From Klenkia brasiliensis (GTDB taxonomy: Bacteria > Actinomycetota > Actinomycetes > Mycobacteriales > Geodermatophilaceae): a stretch of 64,000 bases of DNA. The stretch covers positions 248,001 through 312,000 of the forward strand of contig NZ_FNCF01000001.1 of assembly GCF_900100695.1 (NCBI RefSeq). Direction: 5' to 3'. Shown here in pieces: positions 8,321-19,251 of this stretch (the stretch's first letter is position 1; each line of letters begins with the position of its first letter). A program made the translations under genes and the position numbers. The notes under the pieces are model-generated. The model did no database searches, was not told the origin of the DNA, and saw only the letters and a program-made list of their open reading frames with translations.

Positions 8321-8624
8321 TCGTGCCCTTGGCGTCGTCCCCGGCCGGGACGGCCTGCAGCACGTGCACCTTGAGCGGCTCGGCCAGGTCGTCCTTCACG
8401 CCCTCGCTGAGCTGGTTGAACGTCGTCCCGGCGCCGTGCGCCTCCAGGGCGGCGCCGTCGGACCAGCGCTCGACCATGACCAGCACCCCGCCGCCCTCGT
8501 GCAGCGCGTACAGCTCGCAGCCGGCCTCCTCGTGGACGGCGGGGACCGCCTGCACGAACGCTTCACGGACGGCGTCGAAGCGGTCGGGCTTGGGCGTGAT
8601 GGTGGCGACGACGGTGACGGTCAT
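8313..8624 (-). CDS. Antibiotic biosynthesis monooxygenase (ABM) domain protein
   Basis: A 103-residue dimeric alpha/beta-barrel protein of the YgiN/ABM type (quinol monooxygenase-like). It has VVATITPKPDRFDAVREAFVQAVPAVHEEAGCELYALHE, then a strand VLVMVERWSD, and HGAGTTFNQLSEGVKDDL. These small enzymes oxidise quinols or polyketides or detoxify such compounds; which one cannot be told. ATG 8624 is preceded by GGGGAAGGG, a reasonable ribosome site. It lies 29 bases downstream of the DUF1905 gene on the same strand, probably co-transcribed. Confidence 0.88.
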   Translation of the reverse strand: MTVTVVATITPKPDRFDAVREAFVQAVPAVHEEAGCELYALHEGGGVLVMVERWSDGAALEAHGAGTTFNQLSEGVKDDLAEPLKVHVLQAVPAGDDAKGTIS

Positions 8625-8653
8625 GGTGGTGCCCTTCCCCGCACCGGAGGGGC

Positions 8654-8965
8654 TCACCCCTGCCGGAGCACCTGGACGTGCGCGCTCACGACGTCCCCCA
8701 GGTCGATGCCCTCCGCCCGCCGCAGGGCGACCTTGAGCGGGACCACGTAGCCGCCGTCGCGCGCCCACAGCGCCGTGGTGCTCGTCGTGCCGCCGACGCG
8801 CACGCGGACCGGCACCATGCCCCAGCCGTACGTCACCTGTCGGGCCACCTCGCGCACCTGGTCGGCGTGGTCACCGGTCACCTCGAGGAAGTGGTGCGGG
8901 GCGGGGCCGCGCCACTCCACCACCGGCCCGGTCAGGTCCAACTCGACGACGACGTCGCTGATCAC
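8654..8965 (-). CDS. DUF1905 domain protein
   Basis: A 103-residue small beta-barrel protein of the DUF1905 family. Diagnostic features are VVVELDLTGPVVEWRGPAPHHFLEV, YGWGMVPVRVRVGG and GGYVVPLKVALRRAEGIDLGDVV. Function is unknown; the domain often stands alone or is fused to YdeI-like domains. The GTG at 8965 begins the first strand and is preceded at 6 bases by CACGCT, so the mRNA is probably leaderless. It is divergent from fprA; only 50 bases separate the two start codons. Confidence 0.88.
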   Translation of the reverse strand: MISDVVVELDLTGPVVEWRGPAPHHFLEVTGDHADQVREVARQVTYGWGMVPVRVRVGGTTSTTALWARDGGYVVPLKVALRRAEGIDLGDVVSAHVQVLRQG

Positions 8966-8971
8966 GGCCCC

Positions 8972-8977
8972 AGCGTG
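8972..8977 (-). promoter_or_regulatory. -10 element for DUF1905 gene
   Basis: CACGCT lies 6 bases before the GTG. It is back to back with the fprA promoter, 26 bases apart. Confidence 0.45.
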
Positions 8978-9003
8978 CCCTGGTGCCCGGCGTGCCGGTA
9001 GGG

Positions 9004-9009
9004 CATCGT
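9004..9009 (+). promoter_or_regulatory. -10 element for fprA
   Basis: CATCGT lies 6 bases before the ATG at 9016; leaderless configuration, no Shine-Dalgarno. Confidence 0.45.
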
Positions 9010-9015
9010 GCGCGC

Positions 9016-10341
9016 ATGGACCGACCGTTGCGGGTGGCCGTCGTCGGGGCCGGTCCGGCCGGCATCTACGCGGCGGAGGCACTGGCCGACCAGGACGACG
9101 TCCCGGTGGCGGTGGACCTGCTGGACCGGCTGCCCGTGCCGTTCGGGCTGGTGCGGCACGGCATCGCGCCGGACCACCTCAAGATGCGGGCACTGGCCGA
9201 CACCCTGCGGCACACCCTCGACCACCCCTCGGTGCGGTTCGTCGGGGACGTCGAGGTGGGCCGCGACCTGTCGGTGGCCGACCTGCGGGCGCACGCCGAC
9301 GCGGTGGTGTTCACCCACGGCGCCTCGGGTGCCCGCCGGCTGGGCATCGAGGGCGAGGACCTGCCCGGGAGCCTCGCGGCCACCGACGTCGTCGCCTGGT
9401 ACACCGGCCACCCGGACGCCGACCGGGCGCGGGTGGAGCAGGCGGTGGCCCGGGCCCGCGACGTCGTCGTGGTCGGCGTCGGCAACGTGGCCCTGGACGT
9501 GGCGCGGGTGCTGGCCCGCTGCCCGGCGGAGCTGGAGACCACCGACATGCCCCAGCACGTCCTGGACGCCCTCGCCGCCGCGCCGGTCGAGCGGATCACG
9601 CTGCTGGGCAGGCGGGGTCCGGCGCAGGCGTCCTTCACCACGCAGGAGCTGCGGGAGCTCGGCCACCTGTCCGCCGCGGTCGCGCTGACCGACCCCGAGG
9701 GGCTGGACGAGGAGTCCGAGGTCCGGGCGGTCGCCCGCAACCTGGCGACGCTGCGGGAGTTCGCGCAGCACGTCCCCGAGCCGGGCAAGGCCACCGTGCG
9801 GCTGCGCTTCTTCGCCCGGCCGGTGCGGCTGACCGGCGGTGACCGGGTCACCGGCGTGGTCGTGGAGCGGGTCGCGGTCGACCCGGCGGACCGGCTGACG
9901 GGCACCCGGGAGACCGAGGAGCTCGCCGCCGACCTCGTCGTCGCCGCCGTCGGGTACGCCGGTCAGGACCTGCCGGACCTGCCGGTGTCGGGCGGGGTGG
10001 TGCCCAACGAGGGCGGCCGGGTGCTGCGGGACGGCGCGGTGAGCCCGGGCGAGTACGTGGCGGGGTGGATCAAGCGCGGGCCCACCGGCGTCGTCGGCAC
10101 CAACAAGCACGACGCCCGGGAGACCGTGGCCGCGCTGCTGGCCGACGCCCCCGCCCTGCCGCGGGTCGGGGGACCCGACCTGGTGGAGACGCTGCGGGCG
10201 CGCGGGTGCCGGCCGGTGCTGCTGGAGAACTGGCGGGCCATCGACGAGGCCGAGCACGCGCTGGGTGCCTCCCGGGGCCGGGCGCGGACCACCATCCACG
10301 AGCGGGAGGCCCTCCGCTCCGCCGCCCGGGTGCAGCGTTGA
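9016..10341 (+). CDS. fprA: FprA-type ferredoxin/NADP+ reductase
   Basis: FAD flavoprotein moving electrons between NADPH and ferredoxin or adrenodoxin-like carriers, 441 residues. The FAD-binding VVGAGPAGIYAAEAL lies near the N-terminus, with LPVPFGLVRHGIAPDHLKMR, typical of adrenodoxin-reductase-like FprA. The NADP site is VVGVGNVALDVARVL, and the family-specific C-terminal AGWIKRGPTGVVGTNKHDA is present. ATG 9016 is chosen since it starts six residues before the Rossmann strand. Its natural clients may include the cytochrome P450 5 kb downstream, though no ferredoxin gene is in the window. The stop lies inside the left inverted repeat. Confidence 0.95.
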   Translation: MDRPLRVAVVGAGPAGIYAAEALADQDDVPVAVDLLDRLPVPFGLVRHGIAPDHLKMRALADTLRHTLDHPSVRFVGDVEVGRDLSVADLRAHADAVVFTHGASGARRLGIEGEDLPGSLAATDVVAWYTGHPDADRARVEQAVARARDVVVVGVGNVALDVARVLARCPAELETTDMPQHVLDALAAAPVERITLLGRRGPAQASFTTQELRELGHLSAAVALTDPEGLDEESEVRAVARNLATLREFAQHVPEPGKATVRLRFFARPVRLTGGDRVTGVVVERVAVDPADRLTGTRETEELAADLVVAAVGYAGQDLPDLPVSGGVVPNEGGRVLRDGAVSPGEYVAGWIKRGPTGVVGTNKHDARETVAALLADAPALPRVGGPDLVETLRARGCRPVLLENWRAIDEAEHALGASRGRARTTIHEREALRSAARVQR

Positions 10342-10410
10342 TCAGGGAGGTTGATCGAAGTCCGTCCTCACTCACCAGATCTGGTGCAGAAGGACGGAGT
10401 TCCGTGCAGG
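10331..10410 (+). repeat. Left copy of ~80-base inverted repeat
   Basis: This 80-base segment is nearly identical (about eight mismatches and two single-base gaps) to the reverse complement of 10917-10996. Each copy is itself a dyad: GAAGTCCGTCCT, a central ACCAGATCTGGT at 10374-10385, then AGGACGGAGTTC. It contains the fprA stop and part of the ribosome site of the following gene. Could act as terminator, protein-binding site or transposable-element end. Confidence 0.8.
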
Positions 10411-10421
10411 AGGACGAGCCG

Positions 10422-10910
10422 ATGCCGGTGACCGCGGTGGCGCTCATCGCGGCGGCCGCACTGCACGCCCTCACCTGCCTGCTGCTGACCACCTCGCTGC
10501 CGCAGTACGTGCCCGTCGTCTTCGACGCGTCGCTCGAGCCGGCCGTGGCCGGCACGCGGATGCTCGCCACCACCCTGGCCCTGGGCTACGGGGTGGTGGT
10601 GGCAGCAGCCACGGCCGTCGTCGCTGCGCGGACCCGGGTCGCCGTGCGCGCCGACCGGCTGCGGCACCTCGGCGCGGTCACCGTCCTGTTCCTGACGTTC
10701 GAGGTCGCGGCGGTGTACGGGCCGCTCGGCGGCGCCGAGGCGGCCTCCTGGACCGGTGCGGACGCCGCCTCCTACCCCTCGGCCAGCATCGCGGTCGAGG
10801 GGTTCCAGGCGTCCGGCGGGCAGCTGCCCACCGCGGCGCTGGTGGTCGCCGCGGTGTACCTGGCCTACCTGGTCACCTGGGCCGTCGTCGTCCGCCGCAC
10901 CCGCCGCTGA
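10422..10910 (+). CDS. Four-helix integral membrane protein, unknown function
   Basis: Unrecognised 162-residue membrane protein. Four hydrophobic segments are clear: about 4-25 (VALIAAAALHALTCLLLTT), 45-67 (MLATTLALGYGVVVAAA), 84-103 (AVTVLFLTFEVAAVYGP) and 137-158 (TAALVVAAVYLAYLVTWAVVV). A 30-residue loop between helices 3 and 4 is rich in Ala and Ser. AGGAGG at 10408-10413 gives good spacing to ATG 10422. The gene fills the space between the two inverted repeats almost exactly, between fprA and the convergent ppc, which suggests it may have arrived as a unit. Size and layout recall small DoxX-like or DUF4383-like proteins, but the motifs do not match. Confidence 0.75.
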   Translation: MPVTAVALIAAAALHALTCLLLTTSLPQYVPVVFDASLEPAVAGTRMLATTLALGYGVVVAAATAVVAARTRVAVRADRLRHLGAVTVLFLTFEVAAVYGPLGGAEAASWTGADAASYPSASIAVEGFQASGGQLPTAALVVAAVYLAYLVTWAVVVRRTRR

Positions 10911-10916
10911 TCTCTC

Positions 10917-10996
10917 CCTGCACCGAAGTCCGTCCTCCTGCACCCGATCTGGCGCGGGAGGACGGACTTCGATCACCTCCGCTGATCAACGCTGCG
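10917..10996 (-). repeat. Right copy of ~80-base inverted repeat
   Basis: Inverted partner of 10331-10410. It contains a perfect 14-base hairpin (10925-10938 with 10957-10970; loop 18 bases), immediately after the membrane-protein stop and before the ppc stop on the other strand, so it probably also works as a bidirectional terminator. Confidence 0.8.
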
Positions 10997-11006
10997 CCAG
11001 GCGGCC

Positions 11007-13790
<2,784 letters not shown>

Positions 13791-13796
13791 GGGCGC

Positions 13797-13802
13797 ATTG
13801 TC
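13797..13802 (-). promoter_or_regulatory. -10 element for ppc
   Basis: GACAAT ends 6 bases before the GTG at 13790, without a Shine-Dalgarno; leaderless configuration. Confidence 0.5.
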
Positions 13803-13845
13803 CAGGGCACGTGTGACGGTCCGGTGTCGCGGGGAGGACCCGGTG

Positions 13846-14754
13846 ATGCTGACCCTCACCGCCACCCCCGCCCAGGGCGTCGAGCCGGCCGTGCACGGGG
13901 AGGGGCCGACGTGGGACGCGGCCCGCCGCGAGCTGGTCTGGGTGGACATCGACCGCGGCCAGGTGCGCCGCGCGACGGTGTCCCCGGCCGGGGTGGTGGC
14001 CGAGGTCGGAGTGCACCGGGGCGGCGCGACGGTGGGGTTCGTCGTCCCGGCGTCCGACGGCGGGTGGGTGCTCGGTGCGGACGGCGGGTTCACCCACCTG
14101 TCCCCCGACGGCGGGGCCACCGTGCTGCTGGACCTGCCCGACGAGGGCCCGGCCGCCGGCACCCGGATGAACGACGGCGCGGTCGACCCCGTCGGCCGGG
14201 TGTTCGGCGGCACCATGGGCTTCGACGAGCGGCCCGGCGCGGGCTCGCTGTACCGCGTCGACCTCGACGGGTCGGTGCACACCGTGCTCACCGGCCTGAC
14301 CATCAGCAACGGCATCGAGTGGACCGCCGACAGCCGCACGGTGTACCTGGCCGACTCCGGTGCCGCGCAGATCCGGGCCTACGACTACGACGTCGCCGCC
14401 GGCTCCTTCGGCGACACCCGGGTCTTCCTGGACCTCTCCGACGACGACGGCCCGCCCGACGGCCTCACGATGGACGACGAGGACCACGTCTGGGTGGCGC
14501 TGTGGGGTGCGGGCCAGGTGCGCCGCTACTCCCCCGCCGGCGAGCTGGTGGCGGTCGTGCGGGTGACCGCGGTCAACACCTCCAGCTGCGCGTTCGCCGG
14601 GCCGTCGCTGGACCACCTGGTCATCAGCACGTCCACCCAGGGCCTCACCGACGTCCCACCGGACGCCGGCCGGCTCTTCGTCGTCCGGCCCGGGGTGACC
14701 GGCCGGCCCGCCGGGGTCTACCGCGGCCCGCTCACCGGGCTGCGGCTGGCCTGA
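13846..14754 (+). CDS. SMP-30/gluconolactonase-family protein
   Basis: Six-bladed beta-propeller lactonase-like enzyme, 302 residues. The metal site residues typical of the family are visible: Glu in [12 protein letters not shown], Asn in [14 protein letters not shown], Asn in [11 protein letters not shown] and Asp in [17 protein letters not shown]. These ligands support a divalent-metal lactone hydrolase, for example acting on sugar lactones. GGGGAGG upstream of ATG 13846 fits a leadered mRNA; a GTG one codon earlier is possible. It is divergent from ppc. The sugar substrate is not predictable. Confidence 0.93.
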   Translation: MLTLTATPAQGVEPAVHGEGPTWDAARRELVWVDIDRGQVRRATVSPAGVVAEVGVHRGGATVGFVVPASDGGWVLGADGGFTHLSPDGGATVLLDLPDEGPAAGTRMNDGAVDPVGRVFGGTMGFDERPGAGSLYRVDLDGSVHTVLTGLTISNGIEWTADSRTVYLADSGAAQIRAYDYDVAAGSFGDTRVFLDLSDDDGPPDGLTMDDEDHVWVALWGAGQVRRYSPAGELVAVVRVTAVNTSSCAFAGPSLDHLVISTSTQGLTDVPPDAGRLFVVRPGVTGRPAGVYRGPLTGLRLA

Positions 14755-14807
14755 GACCGCGCGTACGGAATGGTTCCGGATACGGCGGGGGCGGGTAGCG
14801 GCTGCGG

Positions 14808-16175
14808 GTGACCGCCCTCCACGACCACGCCGTCCAGCCCCCCGCGACCACCTCCCCCGCGCCCGTCTCCCGGGCCGGCGTGGTCGAGACGCTGCGGCTG
14901 ACCGGGGCCGCGCTGGCGCCGATGCTGGCCCGCGGCATCATCCTGCGGCGCCCGCCGCTGGTCCGGCTGGCCGACCGGCTGCAGCTCGACGACCGCGCGG
15001 TGCGGGCCCTGCAGGCCAGCCGCCGCCGGCACGGGGACGGGCCCCTGCTGCTGCGCGTCCCCGGCCGCAGCCTGGCGCTGGTGCTGTCGGCCCGCGACGC
15101 CGGCCGGGTGCTCGCCGAGGGACCCACCCCGTTCTCCCCCGCCACCCGCGAGAAGCGCGCCGCACTGCAGCACTTCCAGCCGCGGGGCGTGCTGATCAGC
15201 CCGCCGGAGGACCGCCCGGCCCGCCGCGCCTGGAACGAGACGGCGCTGCAGCTCGACGTCCCCCTGCACGCCCAGGCCGCCTCGGTCGCGCAGATCGCGG
15301 CGCAGGAGCTGTCCGGGCTGCGCACCGCGGGCCGCTGGGACTGGGAGGCGTTCGCCCCGGCGTGGTGGCGGGTGGTCCGCCGGCTCACCCTCGGCGACGC
15401 CGCCCGGGACGACGAGGCGCTCACCGACCTGCTGGGCCGGCTGCGCTCGCGGGCCAACTGGGCATTCCTGCGGCGCACCGACGGCCCGGCCCGCGCCGAG
15501 CTGCTGCGCCGGCTGGATATCTACGTGCAGGCCGCCGAGCCCGGCAGCCTGGCCGCCACCGTGGCCGCGCTGCCCGCCGACCCCGACGTGCACGTCGCCG
15601 ACCAGATCGCGCACTGGCTGTTCGCCTGGGACGCCGCCGGCATCGCCACCTTCCGGGCGCTGGCGCTGCTGGCCGGCCACCCCGCCCACGCGGCCGCCGT
15701 GGCCTCGGAGGTCGACCGGGCGGACCCGGTGGCACCGGACCTGCCGCTGCTGCGCGCCACGGTGCTGGAGTCGGTGCGGCTGTGGCCCACCACCCTGGCG
15801 GTGCTGCGGGAGTCGACGCAGGACACCACCTGGGCGGGCAGCACGGTCCCGGCCGGGACGACGTTCGTCATCACCTCATCGCTGGCCCACCGCGACGACG
15901 AACTGCTGCCCGACGCCGACCGGTTCGCGCCGCAGCTGTGGGCCGACGACGACGCCCCCGGTGGCACCAGCGCGTCGCTGTGGTCGATGGTGCCCTTCAG
16001 CGCCGGCCCGGCCCGCTGCCCGGGACGCGACCTGGTGCTCTACACGACCGGGGTGGCGCTGTCGGTGCTGACGGCGGGCCACCGGCTCGAGCAGGCGGCC
16101 GGCCGGCGGGTGGCCGAGGGGACGGCGCTGCCGCGCTCCCTCGACCACACCGCCCTGGCCTACCGGGTCAGTTGA
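14808..16175 (+). CDS. Cytochrome P450
   Basis: Soluble bacterial P450 of 455 residues. The haem loop FSAGPARCPG puts the Cys ligand at 404. The ExxR of helix K is ESVRLW, and the I-helix reads AWDAAGIATF. The conserved Thr is present, but the acidic residue normally before it is Ala, which could alter proton delivery. An N-terminal stretch (14-60) is extended relative to minimal P450s. GTG start; TAGCGG at 6 bases upstream is a near match to the local -10 pattern. No redox partner is adjacent; FprA 5 kb upstream could serve with an unlinked ferredoxin. Substrate unknown. Confidence 0.92.
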   Translation: MTALHDHAVQPPATTSPAPVSRAGVVETLRLTGAALAPMLARGIILRRPPLVRLADRLQLDDRAVRALQASRRRHGDGPLLLRVPGRSLALVLSARDAGRVLAEGPTPFSPATREKRAALQHFQPRGVLISPPEDRPARRAWNETALQLDVPLHAQAASVAQIAAQELSGLRTAGRWDWEAFAPAWWRVVRRLTLGDAARDDEALTDLLGRLRSRANWAFLRRTDGPARAELLRRLDIYVQAAEPGSLAATVAALPADPDVHVADQIAHWLFAWDAAGIATFRALALLAGHPAHAAAVASEVDRADPVAPDLPLLRATVLESVRLWPTTLAVLRESTQDTTWAGSTVPAGTTFVITSSLAHRDDELLPDADRFAPQLWADDDAPGGTSASLWSMVPFSAGPARCPGRDLVLYTTGVALSVLTAGHRLEQAAGRRVAEGTALPRSLDHTALAYRVS

Positions 16176-17040
16176 TCGGCGACCCGCCGGTGACCCCGAT
16201 GACCTCGCCGGCGGTGAAGCTGGCGTCCTCGCTCGCCAGGTACACGTAGGCCCCGGCCAGCTCCGCCGGCTGGGCGGCCCGGCCGAGCAGCGCCTGCTCC
16301 CCGAAGCCCTCGACCTGGTCGGCGGGCATGGTCGCCGGGATCAGCGGCGTCCAGACCGGTCCCGGGGCGACGCAGTTGACCCGCACCCCGACCTGGGCGA
16401 ACTCGTCGGCCATCGACTTCGTCAGGTTGACCAGCGCCGCCTTGGTGGCGGCGTAGGCAGCCAGGTTCGGCGAGGGCGTGAACGCCTGCACCGAGCTGGT
16501 CACGATGACCGACGACCCCGGGGCCAGCTCGGGCTTGGCGGCCTGCAGCAGCCACAGGAACGCGTAGACGTTGGTGCGGAACGTGCGGTCGACCAGCTCG
16601 GTGGAGAAGCCGAGGACGTCGTCGACCACGTTCTGGAACGCGGCGTTGTGCACCAGCAGGTCCAGCCCGCCCAGCCCGTCGACGGTCTGCGCGACCAGGC
16701 CCTTGGCGACCGACTCGTCGGCGACGTCACCCGGGAGCAGCAGCGCGGTGCGGCCGGCCTCCCGCACGAGCCGGGCGGTCTCCTCGGCGTCGGCGTCCTC
16801 GGAGAGGTAGGAGATCGCGACGTCGGCGCCCTCCCGGGCGTAGGCGATCGCGACGGCCCGGCCGATGCCCGAGTCGCCACCGGTGATGAGCGCCCGGCGC
16901 CCCTCCAGCCGACCGGAACCGCGGTAGGACTCCTCGCCGTGGTCCGGGCGCGGGGTGAGCTCGCCGGTGCCGCCGGGGTGCTCGACCTGCAACCCGGGGA
17001 TGGCCGAGGAGGCCGGGTGCTTCGTGCGCGGGTCGATCAC
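16168..17040 (-). CDS. SDR family oxidoreductase (YghA/YhdF-like)
   Basis: NAD(P)-dependent short-chain dehydrogenase of 290 residues with the ~45-residue N-terminal extension (HPASSAIPGLQVEHPGGTG) characteristic of the YghA/general-stress SDR subgroup. The cofactor loop TGGDSGIG is at 53-60, the active-site Ser at about 182, and YAATK gives Tyr196 and Lys200. The GTG start overlaps the upstream LLM oxidoreductase stop as GTGA (17037-17040), so the pair is translationally coupled. Its stop overlaps the convergent P450 stop by 8 bases. Substrate unknown; relatives are linked to aldehyde or stress metabolism. Confidence 0.93.
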   Translation of the reverse strand: MIDPRTKHPASSAIPGLQVEHPGGTGELTPRPDHGEESYRGSGRLEGRRALITGGDSGIGRAVAIAYAREGADVAISYLSEDADAEETARLVREAGRTALLLPGDVADESVAKGLVAQTVDGLGGLDLLVHNAAFQNVVDDVLGFSTELVDRTFRTNVYAFLWLLQAAKPELAPGSSVIVTSSVQAFTPSPNLAAYAATKAALVNLTKSMADEFAQVGVRVNCVAPGPVWTPLIPATMPADQVEGFGEQALLGRAAQPAELAGAYVYLASEDASFTAGEVIGVTGGSPIN

Positions 17041-18014
17041 GCGAACGCCTCGCGCCAGGCCGGCATGAGCTCCTGCTTGGTCCACTCCAGGTAGGGCTGC
17101 TGCTGGTCGCCGCCGATCTGCACCAGCGCCAGGTGGGTGTAGCCGGCGTCGGCGTACTCCTTCGCCGCCTCGATCACCGCGTCGACGTCGTCCCCGCACG
17201 GCAGGGAGCTCTCGACGTCCTCCTCGCGGACGAACTGGCTGGCGGCCTCGAAGCCCGCCGTGCCGGGCAGGTCGGCGTTGACCTTCCAGCCCAGGCCGAA
17301 CCAGCGGAACAGCTCGTGCGCACGGGTCACCGCGGCGGCCTTGTCCCGGTCGAAGCTGATCGGCATCTGGCCCACGCGGTTCTTGCCCGCCCCGCCGGCG
17401 GCGTCGAACATCTCGCCGAGCTCGGGCTTGGGCTCGGTACCGATCATGACGTCGGCGTACTCGCCGGCGAGCTCGCAGGACTGCTTGCCCGACACCGCGA
17501 TGCCGATCGGCACGCCACCCTCGGGCAGGTCCCAGATCTTGGCGCCGTCGGCGTCGAAGTAGTCGCCGTGGAAGGTGGTGTAGCCGTCGCCGGCCAGCAG
17601 CTCCTTGATCAGCTGCACGGCCTCGGCGAACATCTCGTGCCGCACCGCGACCGGGGGCCAGCCCTCGCCGATGACGTGCTCGTTGAGGTTCTCCCCGGCG
17701 CCCAGACCGAGGGTGAACCGGCCGTCGGCCAGGATCTGCAGGGTGGCGGCCTGCTGGGCGACCACGGCCGGGCGGTAGCGGAGGATCGGGCAGGTCACGT
17801 AGGTCATCAGGTCGATGCGGCTGGTCGCCTGCGCGGCCGCGCCGAGGGTGACCCATGCGTTGGGCGCGTGGCCCATCGAGTCCAGCCACGGGAAGAAGTG
17901 GTCGCTGCTGACCGCGAAGTCGAAGCCGACCTCCTCGGCCCCGACCACGTGCGAGACCAGCTCCTTCGGGCCGGCCTGCTCCGTCATCATCGTGTAGCCC
18001 AGCTGCATGCTCAT
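17037..18014 (-). CDS. LLM-class F420-dependent oxidoreductase
   Basis: TIM-barrel luciferase-like enzyme of 325 residues, from the F420-dependent glucose-6-phosphate dehydrogenase-like subgroup (TIGR03557-type). Landmarks: VGFDFAVSSDHFFPW, MTYVTCPILRYRPAVVAQQAATLQ, LGLGAGENLNEHV, and IGIAVSGKQSCELAGEYADVMIG. Cofactor F420 implies an actinobacterial redox role, perhaps with the coupled SDR acting on the same substrate. ATG 18014 was chosen over a further upstream start because MSMQLGYTMM begins the first strand. TAGCGC 7 bases upstream is a near match to the local -10. Confidence 0.92.
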   Translation of the reverse strand: MSMQLGYTMMTEQAGPKELVSHVVGAEEVGFDFAVSSDHFFPWLDSMGHAPNAWVTLGAAAQATSRIDLMTYVTCPILRYRPAVVAQQAATLQILADGRFTLGLGAGENLNEHVIGEGWPPVAVRHEMFAEAVQLIKELLAGDGYTTFHGDYFDADGAKIWDLPEGGVPIGIAVSGKQSCELAGEYADVMIGTEPKPELGEMFDAAGGAGKNRVGQMPISFDRDKAAAVTRAHELFRWFGLGWKVNADLPGTAGFEAASQFVREEDVESSLPCGDDVDAVIEAAKEYADAGYTHLALVQIGGDQQQPYLEWTKQELMPAWREAFA

Positions 18015-18084
18015 GCCGCGCGCGCTACCCCCGGGGAGGGGACCCCCAACCGCCCCCAGGTCAGGCGGGGAGGAGGAGGGGAGG

Positions 18085-19251
18085 TCAGGCGCGCTCGGCC
18101 CGCAGCGCCTCACGGAGCTTGGTCTTGCCGCCGGTGCGCAGCAGGGCCCCGGCGTAGACCCGGCCACCGATCCGCACGACCAGCGCGATGGCGACGGCCA
18201 TGATCGCCACGGCGAGCAGCACCTGCCAGAGCGGGACGTCGCCGGCGGCCATCCGCACCGGCATGACCAGCGGGGTCAGCCCGGGGACGAACGACGTCAC
18301 CGTGGCCAGGCCCGAGCCCGGGTCCGAGCCCGCCTGGATGGAGATGAAGAAGCCGACGACCAGCAGCAGGGTGGTCGGGGTCAGCACGCTGCCGAGGTCC
18401 TCCTGCCGGCTGACCAGCGACGCGGCGGCGGCGAACACCGAGGCGTAGAAGGCGTAGCCGACCAGGAACCAGCCGATCACGACGAGCACGGTGCCGATCA
18501 GCTGGCCGGGGACGCTGACCACGCCGAGGGCCAGCGCGCCGGTGACGCCGACGGCGGCGATGAGCACCATCTGCGCCAGCCCGAGCACGCCGAGGCCGAG
18601 GATCTTGCCGGCCAGCAGCTGCCAGGGCTTCATCGTCGACAGCAGCAGCTCGACCACCCGCGAGGACTTCTCCTCCACCACGCCCTGCGCGACGAACTGG
18701 CCGAACAGGATGAGCAGGCCGTAGAGCACCACCACGCCGACCAGCGCCACGACCACGGCGGGCCCGTCGTCGTCCCCCGACGGGTCCAGCTCGGTGACCG
18801 CGACGTTCGGCGCGGGCTGCAGGTCCACGCCCTGCGCGGCCAGCTGCGCGCCCACCGACAGCGCACCCACCGCCGAGCGCACGACGTCGTCGACGCTGCC
18901 CGAGGACTCCACCAGCAGCTGCGGGGAGTCGCCGGTCGGGTCGAGGACGGCGCCGTCCACGTCGCCGTCCTCGACCGCCTGCCGGGCGGCCGCCTCGTCG
19001 GGCAGCTCGGTGACGGTGACCGCCGTGCCCGAGGCCTCGCCGGCCTGCTGCAGCGCGGTCTGCACCGACGGGTTGCCGCCGACGACGCCGACCGTGGTCG
19101 TCGACCCCTGCCCGCCGGCGACCAGCTGGAAGATCATCACGCCGACGACGAGCAGCACGATGACCAGCGAGCTGATGATGAAGCCCTTGTCCCGGACCCG
19201 GGTGGTGATCTCCCGGCGCGCGACGAGCCGGACCTGACCCGCCGCGCTCAC
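18085..19251 (-). CDS. ABC transporter permease, NatB-like
   Basis: A 388-residue ABC-2 (ABC2_membrane_3) permease. One N-terminal helix (DKGFIISSLVIVLLVVGVMIF), an extracytoplasmic domain of about 150 residues, then five C-terminal helices beginning GPAVVVALVGVVVLYGLLI. The motif GVVEEKSSRVVELLLSTMKPWQLLAGKILG is the NatB/YhaP hallmark. GTG start overlaps the ATPase stop as GTGA (19248-19251). Together they form a two-gene exporter similar to sodium-efflux NatAB; the actual cargo is unproven. Confidence 0.92.
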   Translation of the reverse strand: MSAAGQVRLVARREITTRVRDKGFIISSLVIVLLVVGVMIFQLVAGGQGSTTTVGVVGGNPSVQTALQQAGEASGTAVTVTELPDEAAARQAVEDGDVDGAVLDPTGDSPQLLVESSGSVDDVVRSAVGALSVGAQLAAQGVDLQPAPNVAVTELDPSGDDDGPAVVVALVGVVVLYGLLILFGQFVAQGVVEEKSSRVVELLLSTMKPWQLLAGKILGLGVLGLAQMVLIAAVGVTGALALGVVSVPGQLIGTVLVVIGWFLVGYAFYASVFAAAASLVSRQEDLGSVLTPTTLLLVVGFFISIQAGSDPGSGLATVTSFVPGLTPLVMPVRMAAGDVPLWQVLLAVAIMAVAIALVVRIGGRVYAGALLRTGGKTKLREALRAERA

